Positions 12,541 to 24,391 of a stretch of 64,000 nucleotides of DNA are shown in pieces. Each line of letters begins with the position of its first letter. The first letter of the stretch is position 1. A program made the translations under genes and the position numbers. The notes below the pieces were generated by a model. The model was not told the DNA's origin. It ran no database searches and worked only from the letters and a program-made list of their open reading frames with translations. The DNA is from Campylorhamphus procurvoides (taxonomy: Eukaryota > Chordata > Aves > Passeriformes > Dendrocolaptidae). The stretch covers positions 648,459 to 712,458 of the forward strand of contig WBMV01007609.1 of NCBI GenBank assembly GCA_013396655.1, written 5' to 3'.

Positions 12541-13245
12541 TGAATCACAGAATAGTGTGGGCTAAAAGTAACCTTAAAGCCCATCCAGTCCCACCCCCTG
12601 CCATGGACAGGGACACCTTCCACCAGCGCAGGTTGCTCCAAGCCCCATCCAACCTGGCCTTGGACACTTCCAAGGATGGGGCAGCCACAGCTTCTCTGGG
12701 CAGCCTGTGCCAGGGCCTGCCCACCCTCCCAGGGAAGAATTTCTTCCCCATATCCAATCTAAGCCTACTGTCTGTCAGTTTAAAGCCATTCCCCCTTGTC
12801 CTGTCATTCCAGGCTCCAATAAATTGTCTCTCTCCCTCTTTCTTGTAGAGCCACTTCAGGTCCTGGAAAGCCACAGATAGGTCACCCCAAAGCCTTCTCT
12901 TCTCCAGGCTGAATAATCCCAATTCTCTCAGCCTTTCCTCCCAGCAGAGCTGCTCCATCCTTCTGATCATCTTGGTGTCTCCTCTGGACTTGCTCCAACA
13001 GCTCCAGTGCTGGGACCTCAGAGCTGGAGGCAGCTCTGCAGGTGAGGTCTCACCTGACTGGAGTAGAAGGGCAGGATCCTCTCCTTGGAGTTGATCAGAG
13101 ATAGTTCTACATGGTTTCCTCAGGGTGGGATATTCTGAAGCCCCCCTGTAGCTGGGAGCTCTGTTCCTGGCCTCTGCAAACCCCTCTGGTGTCCCCAGGG
13201 AGTTGCCCACCCCATGGGCTCTGAGCACAGACGTGTTTATTTAAC
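12541..13245 (-). repeat. Composite repeat: unknown head plus CR1 to the 3' end (copy B)
   Basis: Read on the minus strand it starts with GTTAAATAAACACGTCTGTG as copy A does. It carries the same head and continues through the CR1 ORF2 end to the CR1 3' terminus (TTCTGTGATTC at 12550-12540). The CR1 reading includes ERLRELGLFSLEKRRLWGD, the typical end of the CR1 reverse-transcriptase protein. Confidence 0.8.
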
Positions 13246-14767
13246 TGATTTTCATAGGTTTCTTCCAGCGATGCAGAGTGAGTGAAAGAGCTGTGTACAT
13301 TAAATGAAGGCAGTGTAAAAAAATCAATTTAACTCCCCTCTGAGTTGCACTGAGAAGGGAATAAATTGAAAATTATTTTTAAAATGACAATTTGGATTGT
13401 TCCCGCTGCCAGCTGGACCAGTTCCTTCTGCTGCAGGAACTGCAGCCCTGGCTGGGAGTGCTGGAGATGTGTATGGCTCAAGCAGCTTCAGAGGACACAG
13501 AGACCAGCAGAAATAGTTGCAAAGTGCTGGGTTGGGGCAGCAATGAGGAGCACTGGCTGTCCAAGCAGGGGTGGATGTGGATACACATCAAGTCCTTTCT
13601 TTTGCCTTGGTAGTGCGCAGGGATGGGCATGTGGGGGGGAGGGTGGTGGTCAGTGATGCCACTTTCCAGTCCCTGGCGGTCACACAGTGGGGTAAGGGCA
13701 GGTGCCACCTAGAGCAGCTCCATGAGTGCCACTGCAATGTCACCTCAAAGCAGAACTGGGCACAGTGCTCCACAATAGGAGTTTGGTGGTTAGAAAATAT
13801 TGGTGACTCCTCGTCAGAGCTGAGGAGCTTTGAATGTGAAGATACAGAAGTAACTCCAAAACCAAGGAGATAATTCTGGTCAGTTTGCTGCTTTAACATG
13901 AACTTTCTTGGTTTCAAAAACTCTCATATATGCTTTTTTTTTTTTCTCTGCTGCTGAAATGTTGAATGAAAACACCACCTCTTCATTTGAAAGAAATGAT
14001 TCATTTTAACAAAAGATTTTGAATTCTTTGCAATTTCTTACAAAATACGGTGTGATTATTTGTAAGGGAAACAGGCTAATGGCTAAGATAGTTGCAGAGA
14101 TCAGACTCAGAGGAGCTGGAGGAGGCACCTGGCCAGCCTGGTGTTCTCAGGCTGCTGGGGTGGCAAGGAAGACACTGTCCCTGTCACTGTGGGGCCCCAT
14201 GGAGGACCTGCTCACTGGGGACCCATGCCAAGAAGGGAAGGGGTGAAGGTGCTTCTTATGGAAGTTTGGAACTGAACTAGGAACCTGAGGGTTGTCCAGG
14301 CCTTATGGGAAAGGCAAAAGGAGATGAAAACATCAATGTAGATGAACATGGAAAAGGGGGAACAAAACCAGCTTGTATTGAGATGTATGATCTCAGAATC
14401 CTGTCCTGTTGAGAGAAAAGGGACCCAACAGGACAGCTGGGACAGGGAGAACAGATTTTAGCTGTGACCCATCCTGCCTCCTCCAGCCCTGCTGCCCCAG
14501 GGATCCTGGTGCTTCCCACCATGTGGTGACAAAGCCCAGAGCCTGTCCCAGGCCTTCCCAGGCTGCTTCTTGCTGTGAGAAAAGGAAAGCCCCAGGTGAA
14601 GTTTCTGAGAAACATCACGTGTCCCTTCTTGTGCTGGTGAGCACAACTTGCCCAGTGCTGCAGCCACAGAAAGTCCATTGTCCAGCCTTAGGCCAACGTG
14701 CTGGAGCACTGTGAGGGTGGAGGTGCTGCCTCTGAGATGCTGCAAGGGCAGTCTCACTGCATCATAA

Positions 14768-15205
14768 GTCATGGAGTCACTGAGCCTGAAGATCTTCAAG
14801 ACCGTCGAGTCCAACTATTCCCCCAGCACTGCCACGGTCACCATTAACCCATGTCCCCAAGTGCCACAGCCACACATCTTTGAAATTCTTCTGGTGATTC
14901 CACCACTGACCTGGGCAGCTGTGCCAGTGCCTGACCATCCTTTTAGTGAAGAAATTTTCCCTCATATTCATTCTAAACCTTTTCTTGTTCAACTTGAGGC
15001 TGTATCCTCTCCTCCTGTCCTTGTTCCCTGGGAGCAGAGCCCGACCCACCTTGGCTCCCCCCTCCTGTCAGGGACTTGCAGAGCCAGAAGGTCCCCCCTG
15101 AGCCTCCTTTTCTCCAGGCTGAGCCCCCCCCCAGCTCCCTCAGCCCCTCCTGCTGCTCCAGCCCCTTCCCCAGCTTTGTTCCCTTCCCTGGACACACTCC
15201 AGGTG
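14768..15205 (-). repeat. CR1 LINE 3' fragment
   Basis: It opens with a diverged CR1 3' end, TCGAGTCCAACTATTCCCCC and CCATTAACCCATGTCCCCAA. It continues into GAGCCTCCTTTTCTCCAGGC, the ORF2 end, and GCCCCTTCCCCAGCTTTGTT. It has the same tail type as the copies at 31503 and 37698. Confidence 0.9.
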
Positions 15206-16751
15206 GAGCTTGGTAACCTGGAGTTGATGCTGAATGTTCAGAAATCCTCATTCATGACACCCATTGCGTGAAAGATCAGAAACCCCCTATTTTTGAAGTT
15301 CACACATCTCGAGTTCTGGGTGTTTGGTTTTGCTTTCTGAGCATGCAGCCTTTCCATTTTCAGCCTTCTCTTTAAAACCAAGGTTTTTTGCCTTCACTTA
15401 AGCAAGTGCCACTGGCTAGAGGAGAGACTTTGCAGCTCCATGGAAAAAGAAACTGCTAAGCCCTGGAAGGCAGAGGGATCAGCACCTGGTGTTCAGGGAT
15501 GGGTCTGCCATCAGCCTTTGCAGCAGCAGTGGGGCAGGTCTGGCTCAGCTCTTGTCCCCCACAGGGCTGTGCTCTGCAGCCTCCAGCCCCTCCAGCCCTG
15601 CTGGGTGCAGAGCTGGGGGGATCTTTTGTGCCCCAGGTGCTGAGTGAGGGGTGCAGGCTGCTCCCTGGGCTGCTGACTGTGACATGGTCCTGTCCCCATG
15701 CCAGGGAGGCTGAAGTGGTGATGGGGAGGACAGGAAGACTTCACTGAAGTCATGTTAGAGTCCACTCTGGACCTTCCCTCCAAACCTGGGGTGTCTTTGG
15801 CACAGGAGGTGCTTTGGTACCAGAATTCAGCCCCAAGCTGAGGTTAACTCTGACGGCTGGGAGGGTGGAAGGGTTAAGCTTTTGAAACCAGAACATTTTA
15901 TTTTTGTAACTAAAATTTCACACTCTCCACCCAAACCAACACTGAAGGCCAGGGTATATTTGAGCCTGTCAGCTCTGCTTTGCTCTCTGTTGTTAAGAAA
16001 CCCCACCGCTTCCCGCCTGAAAAATGTCAGAGGGAAATTGAAAAATAACATTTTCCCCTTTTCCCGCTGCCACACCTGCTTTCCTTCCACAGCAACTGGC
16101 ATTTCTCCAGCACCTTGACAAGCTCTGAGCCAGTGGGTGCTGCTGGAGCTGGGTACAAGGGGCTGGGGGGATCCTGGGGACACAACAGGGAGCTGCGTCT
16201 CCCCAGGGGCTTTAGCAAAAGCATGGGAGCCCATCTCCATGAATTCTTCCTCTGGAAAGGGAGGGGGTAAGGAAGAGGAAGGGAGGAGTGTGGTACAGGC
16301 TTGTTATAAAGACAGAGAGACTCAAATAAGAACCACAGGTGCCTCAAAAGCACTGGAATAACATCACTGTGATAGTGAGAGCAGCAGCACCAAGGGTGGC
16401 AGTTGCAGTGGCTTCACTGACTCAACAGCTTAAAAGCATGGAAATAAGTTAAAAGCCAAGTCACCTGCACTTTTTATCACCTTGGTATCAGCTGTGCTAC
16501 AGATGCTGCTGCCTCCCCACTGCCTGCAGGGACAGCAGGCCCAGGTTTGCCTGGTTTTGTCACAAGGCTGAAAAATCAGGGTTGCACAACAGCCCTGAAA
16601 GTGTCCACTGATGGAGCTGGGACAAGGCGTGTCCAACCTGAGCACCTCAATCTTATTGGGGGTCAACCCATCCACCCAGCATCTCCTGCCAGGTCACCTC
16701 CCCTGTAGACAGGTGCTCAGTGCTGCTGGAGCTGGGACAGCCCAAAAAACA

Positions 16752-16925
16752 GGACAGAATTGTGGAATGGTCTGGGTTGGAAGGAACCTTGAAGCCCATC
16801 CAGTCCCACCGCCTGCCATGGGCAGAGACACCTTCCACTAGCCCAGGTTTCTCCAAGCCCTGTCCAACCTGACCTTGGACACTTCCAAGGATGGGGCAGC
16901 CACAGCTTCTCTGGGCAACCAGTAT
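16752..16925 (-). repeat. CR1 3' fragment
   Basis: GGTCTGGGTTGGAAGGAACC, GCCATGGGCAGAGACACCTT and GGATGGGGCAGCCACAGCTT mark the terminal 170 bp or so of CR1. Confidence 0.9.
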
Positions 16926-17893
16926 CCAGGCTGGAAACCCACTGAGCTGCTTCCTTGGTGCCTGTGGCCCACGTGCTCTCCAAGAGAGCTGCCTTTTCGT
17001 GCCCAGCACAGCAGAGCAGGACTGAGGGAGTGCTCTGGCAGCCCAGGGGCACAATCTCACCCTGACATCAGGGAAAGCGAAGGCGTCTTGGCAATTACTT
17101 CAGCACTGAGCTTGCAAGTCTGCTGGTTTTGTTCGTGCTCATCTGAAAGCCTTTGACACATCCGAGCTGTATGTTTCTTTTATGAATATGCAAATCAAAG
17201 CAGTGAAATTACAGATAATGATATGTAGTCAAAACTTTTCAGAACTTAATGCATATTCCTTATTTTGCAGATTTCTATCACATTTGTATTTGCAAAATAG
17301 ATGAGATAACGCCGCTCAAGAGAACAGCTTTCCTGTCATCGAAGCAGAGATACACCTTTCAAATCCCACCCTGGATCACTTCCAGCTCCCTCCCCAGCGC
17401 CAGGGTCCCTCCTGTGGGATGGGGTCAGCAGTGTCCTGGGATGCTGAGGCACAGCTGAGCTGCCTTGTGCTTTCAAGGGCTGTGTATTGGCCCCAGGCAC
17501 TGCCTTTCTCCTAATGGCTCCCTTTTGGTGCAGCTGGGACAAAATCCTGCAAGGAAAACTGCATCAGGTCCAGGCTACCCAGTTAGGGGGGCATGGGAGG
17601 TGGATGGTCAACCACTTGGGGTGTCTGCCAGAGGCAGTTCATGCAGCTCCTTGGGAAAAAAATAACCAGAGTTTGCCCATTTGTTGCTGTCTTGCTACGA
17701 GCCCAACTTTAGATGTGACAGTAACATAATGCCCATGCAATGAAATACTTTCAAATATGAGGATATCTTTCCCAAAAGCAACTCAATACTTTCCCAAAGT
17801 GATGTTTTCAAAATAACACTGGTCTGGTGCGGTTTCTTGTTAAGAGGAAATGTTATATACAATACGGGGAATTTCACACAAATATTTGGTGTT

Positions 17894-17898
17894 ATTCT
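17894..17898. repeat. Left target-site duplication of the solo LTR
   Basis: ATTCT here and at 18315-18319 directly flank the LTR boundaries. Confidence 0.6.
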
Positions 17899-18314
17899 TT
17901 TTGTGGTTTAGCCCCAGCTGGCAACTCAAATAAGAAAAAGAGAGAGAGGAATGAATCTCAAGAAAGAAAAGTGATTCCCAATACAGTTGCTCAGCACCCA
18001 CTGCCTGATGCTCAGCCTGTTCCCCAGCAGGGATTGTCCTCCTCCCCAGTTTCCATACTGGGCAGGATGGTCTATGGCATGGAATATCCCTCTGGCCACT
18101 TTGGGTCAGCTGTCCTGACCACGCTCCCTCCCAGTCTCTCCTGCTCACTGGCAGAGCATGAGACACTGAAAAGTCCTTGATTTAGGGTAAGCACTGCTTA
18201 GCAACAACTAAAACACCAGTCTGTTATCAACATTATTCTCATACTGAATCCAAAACACAGCACTGACCAGCTACTGAGAAGAATATTAACTCTATCTCAG
18301 CTGAAACCGGGGCA
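17899..18314. mobile_element. Solo LTR of an avian endogenous retrovirus (probably ERVL type)
   Basis: The element begins TTTTGTGGTTTAGCCCCAGC and ends AACTCTATCTCAGCTGAAAC-CGGGGCA. It contains GGAATATCCCTCTGGCCACT, TTGGGTCAGCTGTCCTGACC and AAGCACTGCTTAGCAACAAC. I know this series from a common bird LTR, which starts near TGTCATGGTTTAACCCCAGC and ends near CCAGGACA. At about 416 bp it is shorter than usual, with a deletion in the first third. No gag, pol or env sequence is nearby. The flanks are ATTCT on both sides (17894-17898 and 18315-18319), a 5-bp target duplication. The family name is from memory. Confidence 0.75.
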
Positions 18315-18319
18315 ATTCT
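18315..18319. repeat. Right target-site duplication of the solo LTR
   Basis: ATTCT matches the left copy at 17894-17898. Five bases fit the integration size reported for ERVL-type elements. Confidence 0.6.
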
Positions 18320-19374
18320 GCTTTAGGAGACTTGTCAGAACTGTACAATATAGTGGAAATATAGGGTTTTACCAGAATGCTTCTGGTTCAGACCCATTTG
18401 CTGCCATTCCTGTGGTGTTTCCAGTTACCAGGTGAGATGCAGTGCTCACCTCTGTCTGCTCCTCACTCTGTTTCCACTCCTTCCAGAACACCCAGTGTGG
18501 GCCAGACAGAGTTTACTGGGACCTGTGGGGCTGCATCAGTCACAGCCATCCCTTTGGCCATCAAGTGTTCCAGGGCAAACCCATGGGAGCTGCAGCACTG
18601 GGGCTCCTGTCAGACTCTGGCCCAGGCTCTCTGCACACTGCTGGGCCTCCTGTAGCCCTTGGGTTGGCCACACCTCATCCTGCTCCTGGCTGCTTTAGTT
18701 AGAATCCTCGATTTCATCCTGCCTCTGCTGCACTCCCAGTTCATCCCCATCAGCAGAGGAACCAGGCTGGCATGCCCACCACCCATGGCTGAGGGTGCTC
18801 ATGAGAGCACTGGTGGGAACTTGACCCTTTTCTGCTCTGTTCTCCCCCAAATTAATGTCATCCCCTTTAATAAAGCGCGTGGGCAAGCACTTTTCAGCAC
18901 GCGACACTCGCTGAGGAGCCCAGCAGTGGGTGCTGAGCCTTCCTCCCTGCCCCCTCCCGCTTCTCTTTCTTCTTGCAAACACCTACATCCTTCCTGTATT
19001 GTTTCAAACCGCAAGATAATAAACTGAGCAGCAAACGCTGTGAGTGGAAAGGTCTGTGGGGGGAGGTGGACCCTGCACCTTGGGCACTCCACCTTCCCCT
19101 GCAAATATCACCGGAAACCTCCGTCCTGCCCCTTGCATAACTGGGGCTGGGGCACTCACACCCAAGCGGCGCTGTGTGGTTGGGCTCCTGACCTTCTCCA
19201 GCCTCTTTTGCTCACCGTGTCCCTCGCTGGGGGACTTGTGGCACAGGGCTCCTCTGCTTCTGGGAGCTCCCTGCTGGGTTCTCTCCTGCAGTTCTTTTGG
19301 CCAAGAGGGTTTTTTTCAAATTTTGGAATGTCTCTTCTCCCCCCGCAGCTGTTGCTGGGCCACCTCTGTGTTTG

Positions 19375-19532
19375 TCACAGAATCATGGAATGGTTTGGCA
19401 TGAAAGGCACCTTAGAGATCACCTCATTCCACCCCCTGCCATGGGCAGGGACACCTTCCACTAGCCCTGGTTGCCCCAAGCCCTGTCCAACCTGGCCTTG
19501 GACACTTCCAGGCTTGGGGCATCCACAGCTCC
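19375..19532 (-). repeat. CR1 3' fragment
   Basis: It starts with CACAGAATCATGGAATGGTT, the inverted CR1 terminus, and runs through CCATGGGCAGGGACACCTTC to the GGCCTTGGACACTTCCAGG block. Confidence 0.9.
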
Positions 19533-19827
19533 ACGAGTGTGTCCTCTTGCCCAAGGCATTTTATCTCTGTGTTCCTCTTGACTCTCTTCACCCTCCATGT
19601 AAGGAAGAGCACTTGCAGGTGCCTTGCAAACTCCTCAGGGTTTTCACAGAGACAAGGCCCAAGAAGAGGAGCTGGATGCATCTCCCAGGCTTTGCCCATG
19701 TGTGACTGTCCACAGCCATGCTTTGCACAGATATGGCTCAGCAGTGCCGCTTGTGCTCTGCTCTCCCAGCCCCAAAACACAAGTTTACTGAGACCGGGGC
19801 AGCCACCAGGCAGGGATGTTCTCCCTA

Positions 19828-19962
19828 GTGCAGCTTGGGGCTTGGAACAACCCGGGCTAGTGGAAGGTGTCCCTGATCCCCTGCAGGGGTTTGGAACAGG
19901 AACAGCTTTAAGGTCCCTTTCAACCCAAACCATTCTGAGATTCTGGGATGTGATTCTACAAA
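19828..19962 (+). repeat. CR1 3' fragment
   Basis: GGAACAACCCGGGCTAGTGG, GCTTTAAGGTCCCTTTCAAC and the terminal ATTCTGAGATTCTGGGATG segment mark a short CR1 end. Confidence 0.85.
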
Positions 19963-20130
19963 TACAGAACACATTATGCTGTGGTTATACCTGGTGCCCT
20001 GAGGCCGCTACACATCCACTGACAGGGCTCTGAAATGTTATCTCTGCCCCACCATGAGCAATGAAGAGATGCAGGGATAAAACTTATGGTGCCCATGTGG
20101 GCTGTGTGCCCCAAACCTCCCTGTGAGGTG

Positions 20131-20205
20131 ACAGCCCTGCCCTACCTGTCCCCCAGCCCTGCCCTGTGTGTCCCTCAGCCCTGCCCTGTGTGTCCCCCAG
20201 CTGAG
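20131..20205. repeat. Short tandem repeat of about 24 bp
   Basis: Three imperfect copies of a CTGCCCTGTGTGTCCCYCAG-containing unit. Confidence 0.7.
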
Positions 20206-21494
20206 CCCGCTGTGCATTCAAAGTCATGTTTGGCAGTAGATGATACTCACTGCTGCTTGAAAGCCCAGAGCATATTTCATGCCTAAAACATCATAATTAG
20301 GAAGAATAGTGAAAAGTTGCAGGAACAGAAGGCCCCTGTGACTCTCCAGGAACTGCCAGCTGAGCTCTGTATTGTCAGGCTTCGAGGAAAAGCCTCACTT
20401 GGGTTGGTTCCTCACTGCCAAACCCTTCCCTTGCACCTCTGAAATGGAGGCACCTGGCAAGGTCAAGTCAGTTCCCAGACAGGCAGCACTTGATGGGAAT
20501 TGTTCTTGGAGGTTACCCTGGAGTGAATACTTAGGTCCTGCTAAGAGAAGGCAGGGCTCTAAGGGAGCTTGGAGTGCCCCTGTAGTTGTCTGCAGCTGAT
20601 ATCCTGTGCTGGATGGGGTCAGGGAGATGCTCTGTGTCTCCAGAAGCAGTGCTGGGAGATGCTATTTTGGGAGAATCCACAGGCCTGGCTGTATCCTGAA
20701 GTCCATTCCCTGTGCTCTCCACCAGCAGCTGCATGGACATGGGAAAGCCTCTCAGTTTAAGTTTTGGGGCCGCTGTCCATGAATGCCTTTAAGCCCTTCT
20801 AAACCCTGAAGGCACCTGTGGTACCACGGCCACGTCAGCCTCCTGCATGGAATGTCCTGGGGACACACAACTGAGTGGAAGCTGCCAGATGAGCTGCCAG
20901 TTTATGAATACAAACTCTTTCTGTTCTCCAAACAAACTGGTTTTCTTAAGATATTATGCAGAAACACAAAGAGGAGTTTCAGAGCTCAGCTGTGTGTGCT
21001 CCTCAAGCACTGAGACCAAACAGCATCTGATGCCATGACCTGCCTCGTGTGCTGGGATGAGCTGACACTGAGTTTACTCAGTGCAAGGACCCAGACCAGC
21101 CAAGAAACCAAGCCCAGATACTGCTTTGCTTTGGTGGGTTGACCATATGCTGACCTACTTCATGACCAGGTGAAAAAACCTGCCTGGTGGTTTAAGACAC
21201 AGAGTGCTCACATGTTATCATGCTACAACATAAAGCTGCCTTGATCTAAACGCCCCAAAAGCACTGAAGGATCAGCTGTTCCTTGTGGTGCTCTTTGCAT
21301 CAGACCCGTGGTGCCCAGGCTGGGTTGTTACACTGCCAGGCATGAAATTTTGGGGTTTGGGGAGCAGCCAAAGAGTAACTGTGAGCATGATCCAAGGATG
21401 GACAGGCTTATGGAGTGTGGACAGCAGGCAATGGTTCCCATGCCCATTTCAGGGTGTTGTTCAGCTTGGAGTAGGGAAGAGTCTGGGAAGACGT

Positions 21495-21826
21495 TATAGA
21501 ACCTTCCCATGCTTTAAGGGGGCTTATAAAGAAGAGGGAGAGGGACTTTTTACACAAAGAGACAGTGATGGGACAAGGGAGAGCAGTTTGAAACTAAGGG
21601 AAGGGAGATTGAAATTAGGTGTTAGGGGGAAATCCTTTACTCAGAGGGTGTTCAGACATCAGCACAGGATGGATGCCCCATCCCTGGAAGTGTCCAAGGC
21701 CAGGCTGGGTGGGGTTTGGAGCAACCTGGGCTGGTGGAAGGTGCCCCTGCCCACAGCAGGAGGTTGGAACCAGATGGACTTTAAGATCCCTTCCAACCCA
21801 AACCATTGAATGACCCTATGCTAAAT
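21495..21826 (+). repeat. CR1 LINE 3' fragment
   Basis: It contains GGGGGCTTATAAAGAAGAGG, GTCCAAGGCCAGGCTGGGTG and GGACTTTAAGATCCCTTCCA, and ends CCATTGAATGACCCTATG. The open frame across it is only CR1. Confidence 0.9.
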
Positions 21827-24104
21827 CCTGCAGAAACAGATATTTCTGCTCTGACATCAAGCAGATTCTGGCTGTTTCCACCTCCCAAAGGAAATACTAT
21901 GTGGTTCATTCTAGTGAAGCAAGTGTCCCCAAGGAGAATATCCAAGCATGGAAGAAATGGCCCATTTTGTGCTTACTCCACCCTTAAAGAGCTGGACTGG
22001 TTATTTGCATGGCTGCCCTACCTGGAGCATCCTGCAGAGACCAGATCTCCAGGGTGCTGATGGCCATGCAAATCCAGATCAAGAGACACCCCAAAGGGTT
22101 TTGGTTGCTCCCCTGGGAAGCTCAGCAATCCCCTGCCTTCCTGCTGGGGCTGTGAGGGACTTGTGTGCTGGAGGAACTGAAGGGAAGGATGAAGTAGAGG
22201 TACATTATTATATTTTCATGGGAAATTCCTAGATGAAAGGAAAGAAATTAAAGTTTATGTCTCATTCTGTATTCTTTTCATTTTGAGTTTTGAGAAAGAA
22301 GAAATTATTCATGTCTCCAGTTCCTCCCTTTGCTCTCTCTCGTTTCTCTCTTTCTCTTCCTCTGTGTCAAAGATGAGAATAAAAAGGGATGGATGGCAAA
22401 TGTTTATAGGGAAGAGGAGACTTATTCTCTCCAGGTTTTTGAGTCTTTTCAACTCCATAGCTCTAAATAATGCCTGAAACTGTGTAAAAATGGCAACTTG
22501 AAAGGTAAAAAGTGAAGTGTTGAGACACTTCAGTGCAGAGAAAGAAAAGAAATCAATTCTTGTGCATTTCTTGCTTTAATGCATTCAGTGTTAGGAAGGG
22601 GTCAAAGGAAAAAAAAAACAACACAGAAATATGAAACTCTGGATTTTGAGTTTGAATTGCTGAGGGGAGTCAAGAAATCAAATTCCTCTAATCTCTAGAA
22701 TGGGAACCATGCATTTGTTTTGCAATGTGAGTTTAGATTGCTTTTCAATTATTCAAAATAAGATATTTAGCTATTTTTCTCTCCTGATATTTGGAGCCCA
22801 AACCTGATGTAGACTTTGGGCTGTGAATGTTTCCAGTGGAATTACTGACTCCTGAGAAAAGCCCTGAGTGTCTGTGGTGTTTTGGCAGAAACACCCTCAA
22901 AATTTGGGGAGTCTTTGTGGCTGTTTTTCATTGGAGCCAGGGAAGGGCACAGCCCTGGGACAGAGTCAGGATCCCCGCTGGGTGCTGGTGAAGCTCCAGC
23001 AGGGAAGCTGGGACTTGTCCACCTGGGTGACAGTGGCAGGTGGGACTGTTCATGGGCTGCAGCTCATTTTGCCCATCATCAGGCAATTGGTGTGACTTGC
23101 TCTGGGCTTTATTAATCCATCCTCACTTGTCAGGCTCCTTCTCCCCAGAGAGGGCAGCAGAGCCGTGGTCCTTCACCAGGCTCACTCTGACTGCGAAGAT
23201 CTGAGCAACTCCCAGGAGATGCATTTTGAGGGTGGAAAAGGCCTCCGAGTCTGTCCTGTCCCACCTTTTTCCTCTGATAATTTTAGAAGCTCTCTCCATG
23301 TACCATTTCCAGAGTATTGAGAGGGAAACTGGGGGAGTGCCTGTGGCCTTTTTCCCTCTGTATCCCACATTTTCATTTAGGTGAGTGGGAGACAGGAGCA
23401 GCTTTCTAAAGGGTAGGACTCCTCAAAAGACCAGCCACAATTAAAGCAGTCAAATAAAGCTCTAATTATAAAAACTCCCCTGCATAACTACAGAAATATT
23501 TTGTGTAAATTGCTAGAGAAAAAAAATTTAGTATAAACCGTGCTCCAAGCCAATAAATCTCCTTGCAATGTAGTGCTTCCGGAGATGGTTTCTGGTGTTC
23601 TGACAGTCTGTGCTCTCCAGGAGAAGAAAAAAGGTTCAATATGTTCTGAAATGCCTTTATCCTGTTTCTCTGCTAACTTCCCTCAAGCCGTTCTGTCTCC
23701 TGGAGAAATCCCAAATCCCTGGGACTTCTTCCAGCCTTCCTTTTGATTGTGGGAGTTACAAGCTCCTACCCAGGAAACAGAAATGATTGCATGCTCTAAG
23801 TGCCCCGCTGGGATGGAGAGAGGCAGTCTCCCTTTTGACATCCAGCTCCCAGATTCCTGCTGCCAGCACTTCATGGTGTGCAGAGGGATGTTGCAGGACT
23901 CTGGCTGCAGTGGAGGTGGCCCCAGCCAGCCAGCCCTCCTTGCTCTCTCTTGCTCCCATCAGATGTAGAGCACATCCAATGGTCCTGGTGTTCCCCTTGA
24001 GGCTAAAGTGCAGGTTTGGATCAGGGATGGAGGGAGGGAGACACATCCCCCAGAGGTAGCTACAATAAGACACAACCAGTCCACGGTGATCAGGAGGGAA
24101 TCCA

Positions 24105-24391
24105 GAGGGGAACTGTAGTGACAGGACAAGGGATGATGGTTTCAGACTGAGAGAGGGTATGTTTAGGTTTGACGTTAGGGAGAAATCCTTCCCTATGAGG
24201 GTGGGCTAGTCCTGGCACAGGTTGCCCAGAGAAGCTGTGGCTGCCCCATCCCTGGAAGTGTCCAAGGCCAGGTTGGATGGGGCTTGGAGCAACCTGGGCT
24301 AGTGGAAGGTGTCCCTGTCTATGGCAGGGGTGGAGCGAAATGGTCTTTAAGGTCCCTCCAACCCAAACAACTCTATGATTCTATGATTGAA
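24105..24391 (+). repeat. CR1 LINE 3' fragment
   Basis: GTGACAGGACAAGGGATGAT, GGTTGCCCAGAGAAGCTGTG and the terminal CTATGATTCTATGATTGAAT identify it. It is one of the better preserved tails in the window. Confidence 0.95.

Larger units (their letters stand above)
13246..17893. other. Intergenic sequence
   Basis: It contains two CR1 fragments (14768-15205, 16752-16925). The intervals 13246-14767, 15206-16751 and 16926-17893 show nothing that I can identify. Confidence 0.7.
18320..24104. other. Intergenic sequence
   Basis: It contains CR1 fragments at 19375-19532, 19828-19962 and 21495-21826 and a short tandem repeat at 20131. The rest shows no coding exon. The pyrimidine-rich stretch at 22315-22365 is simple sequence. 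Confidence 0.7.

Noticed and set aside
12545..13228. A 227-residue open frame on the minus strand with RT-like end
   Set aside because: It is CR1 ORF2 end and 3' segment plus the unknown head; it is a transposon remnant, not a host gene.
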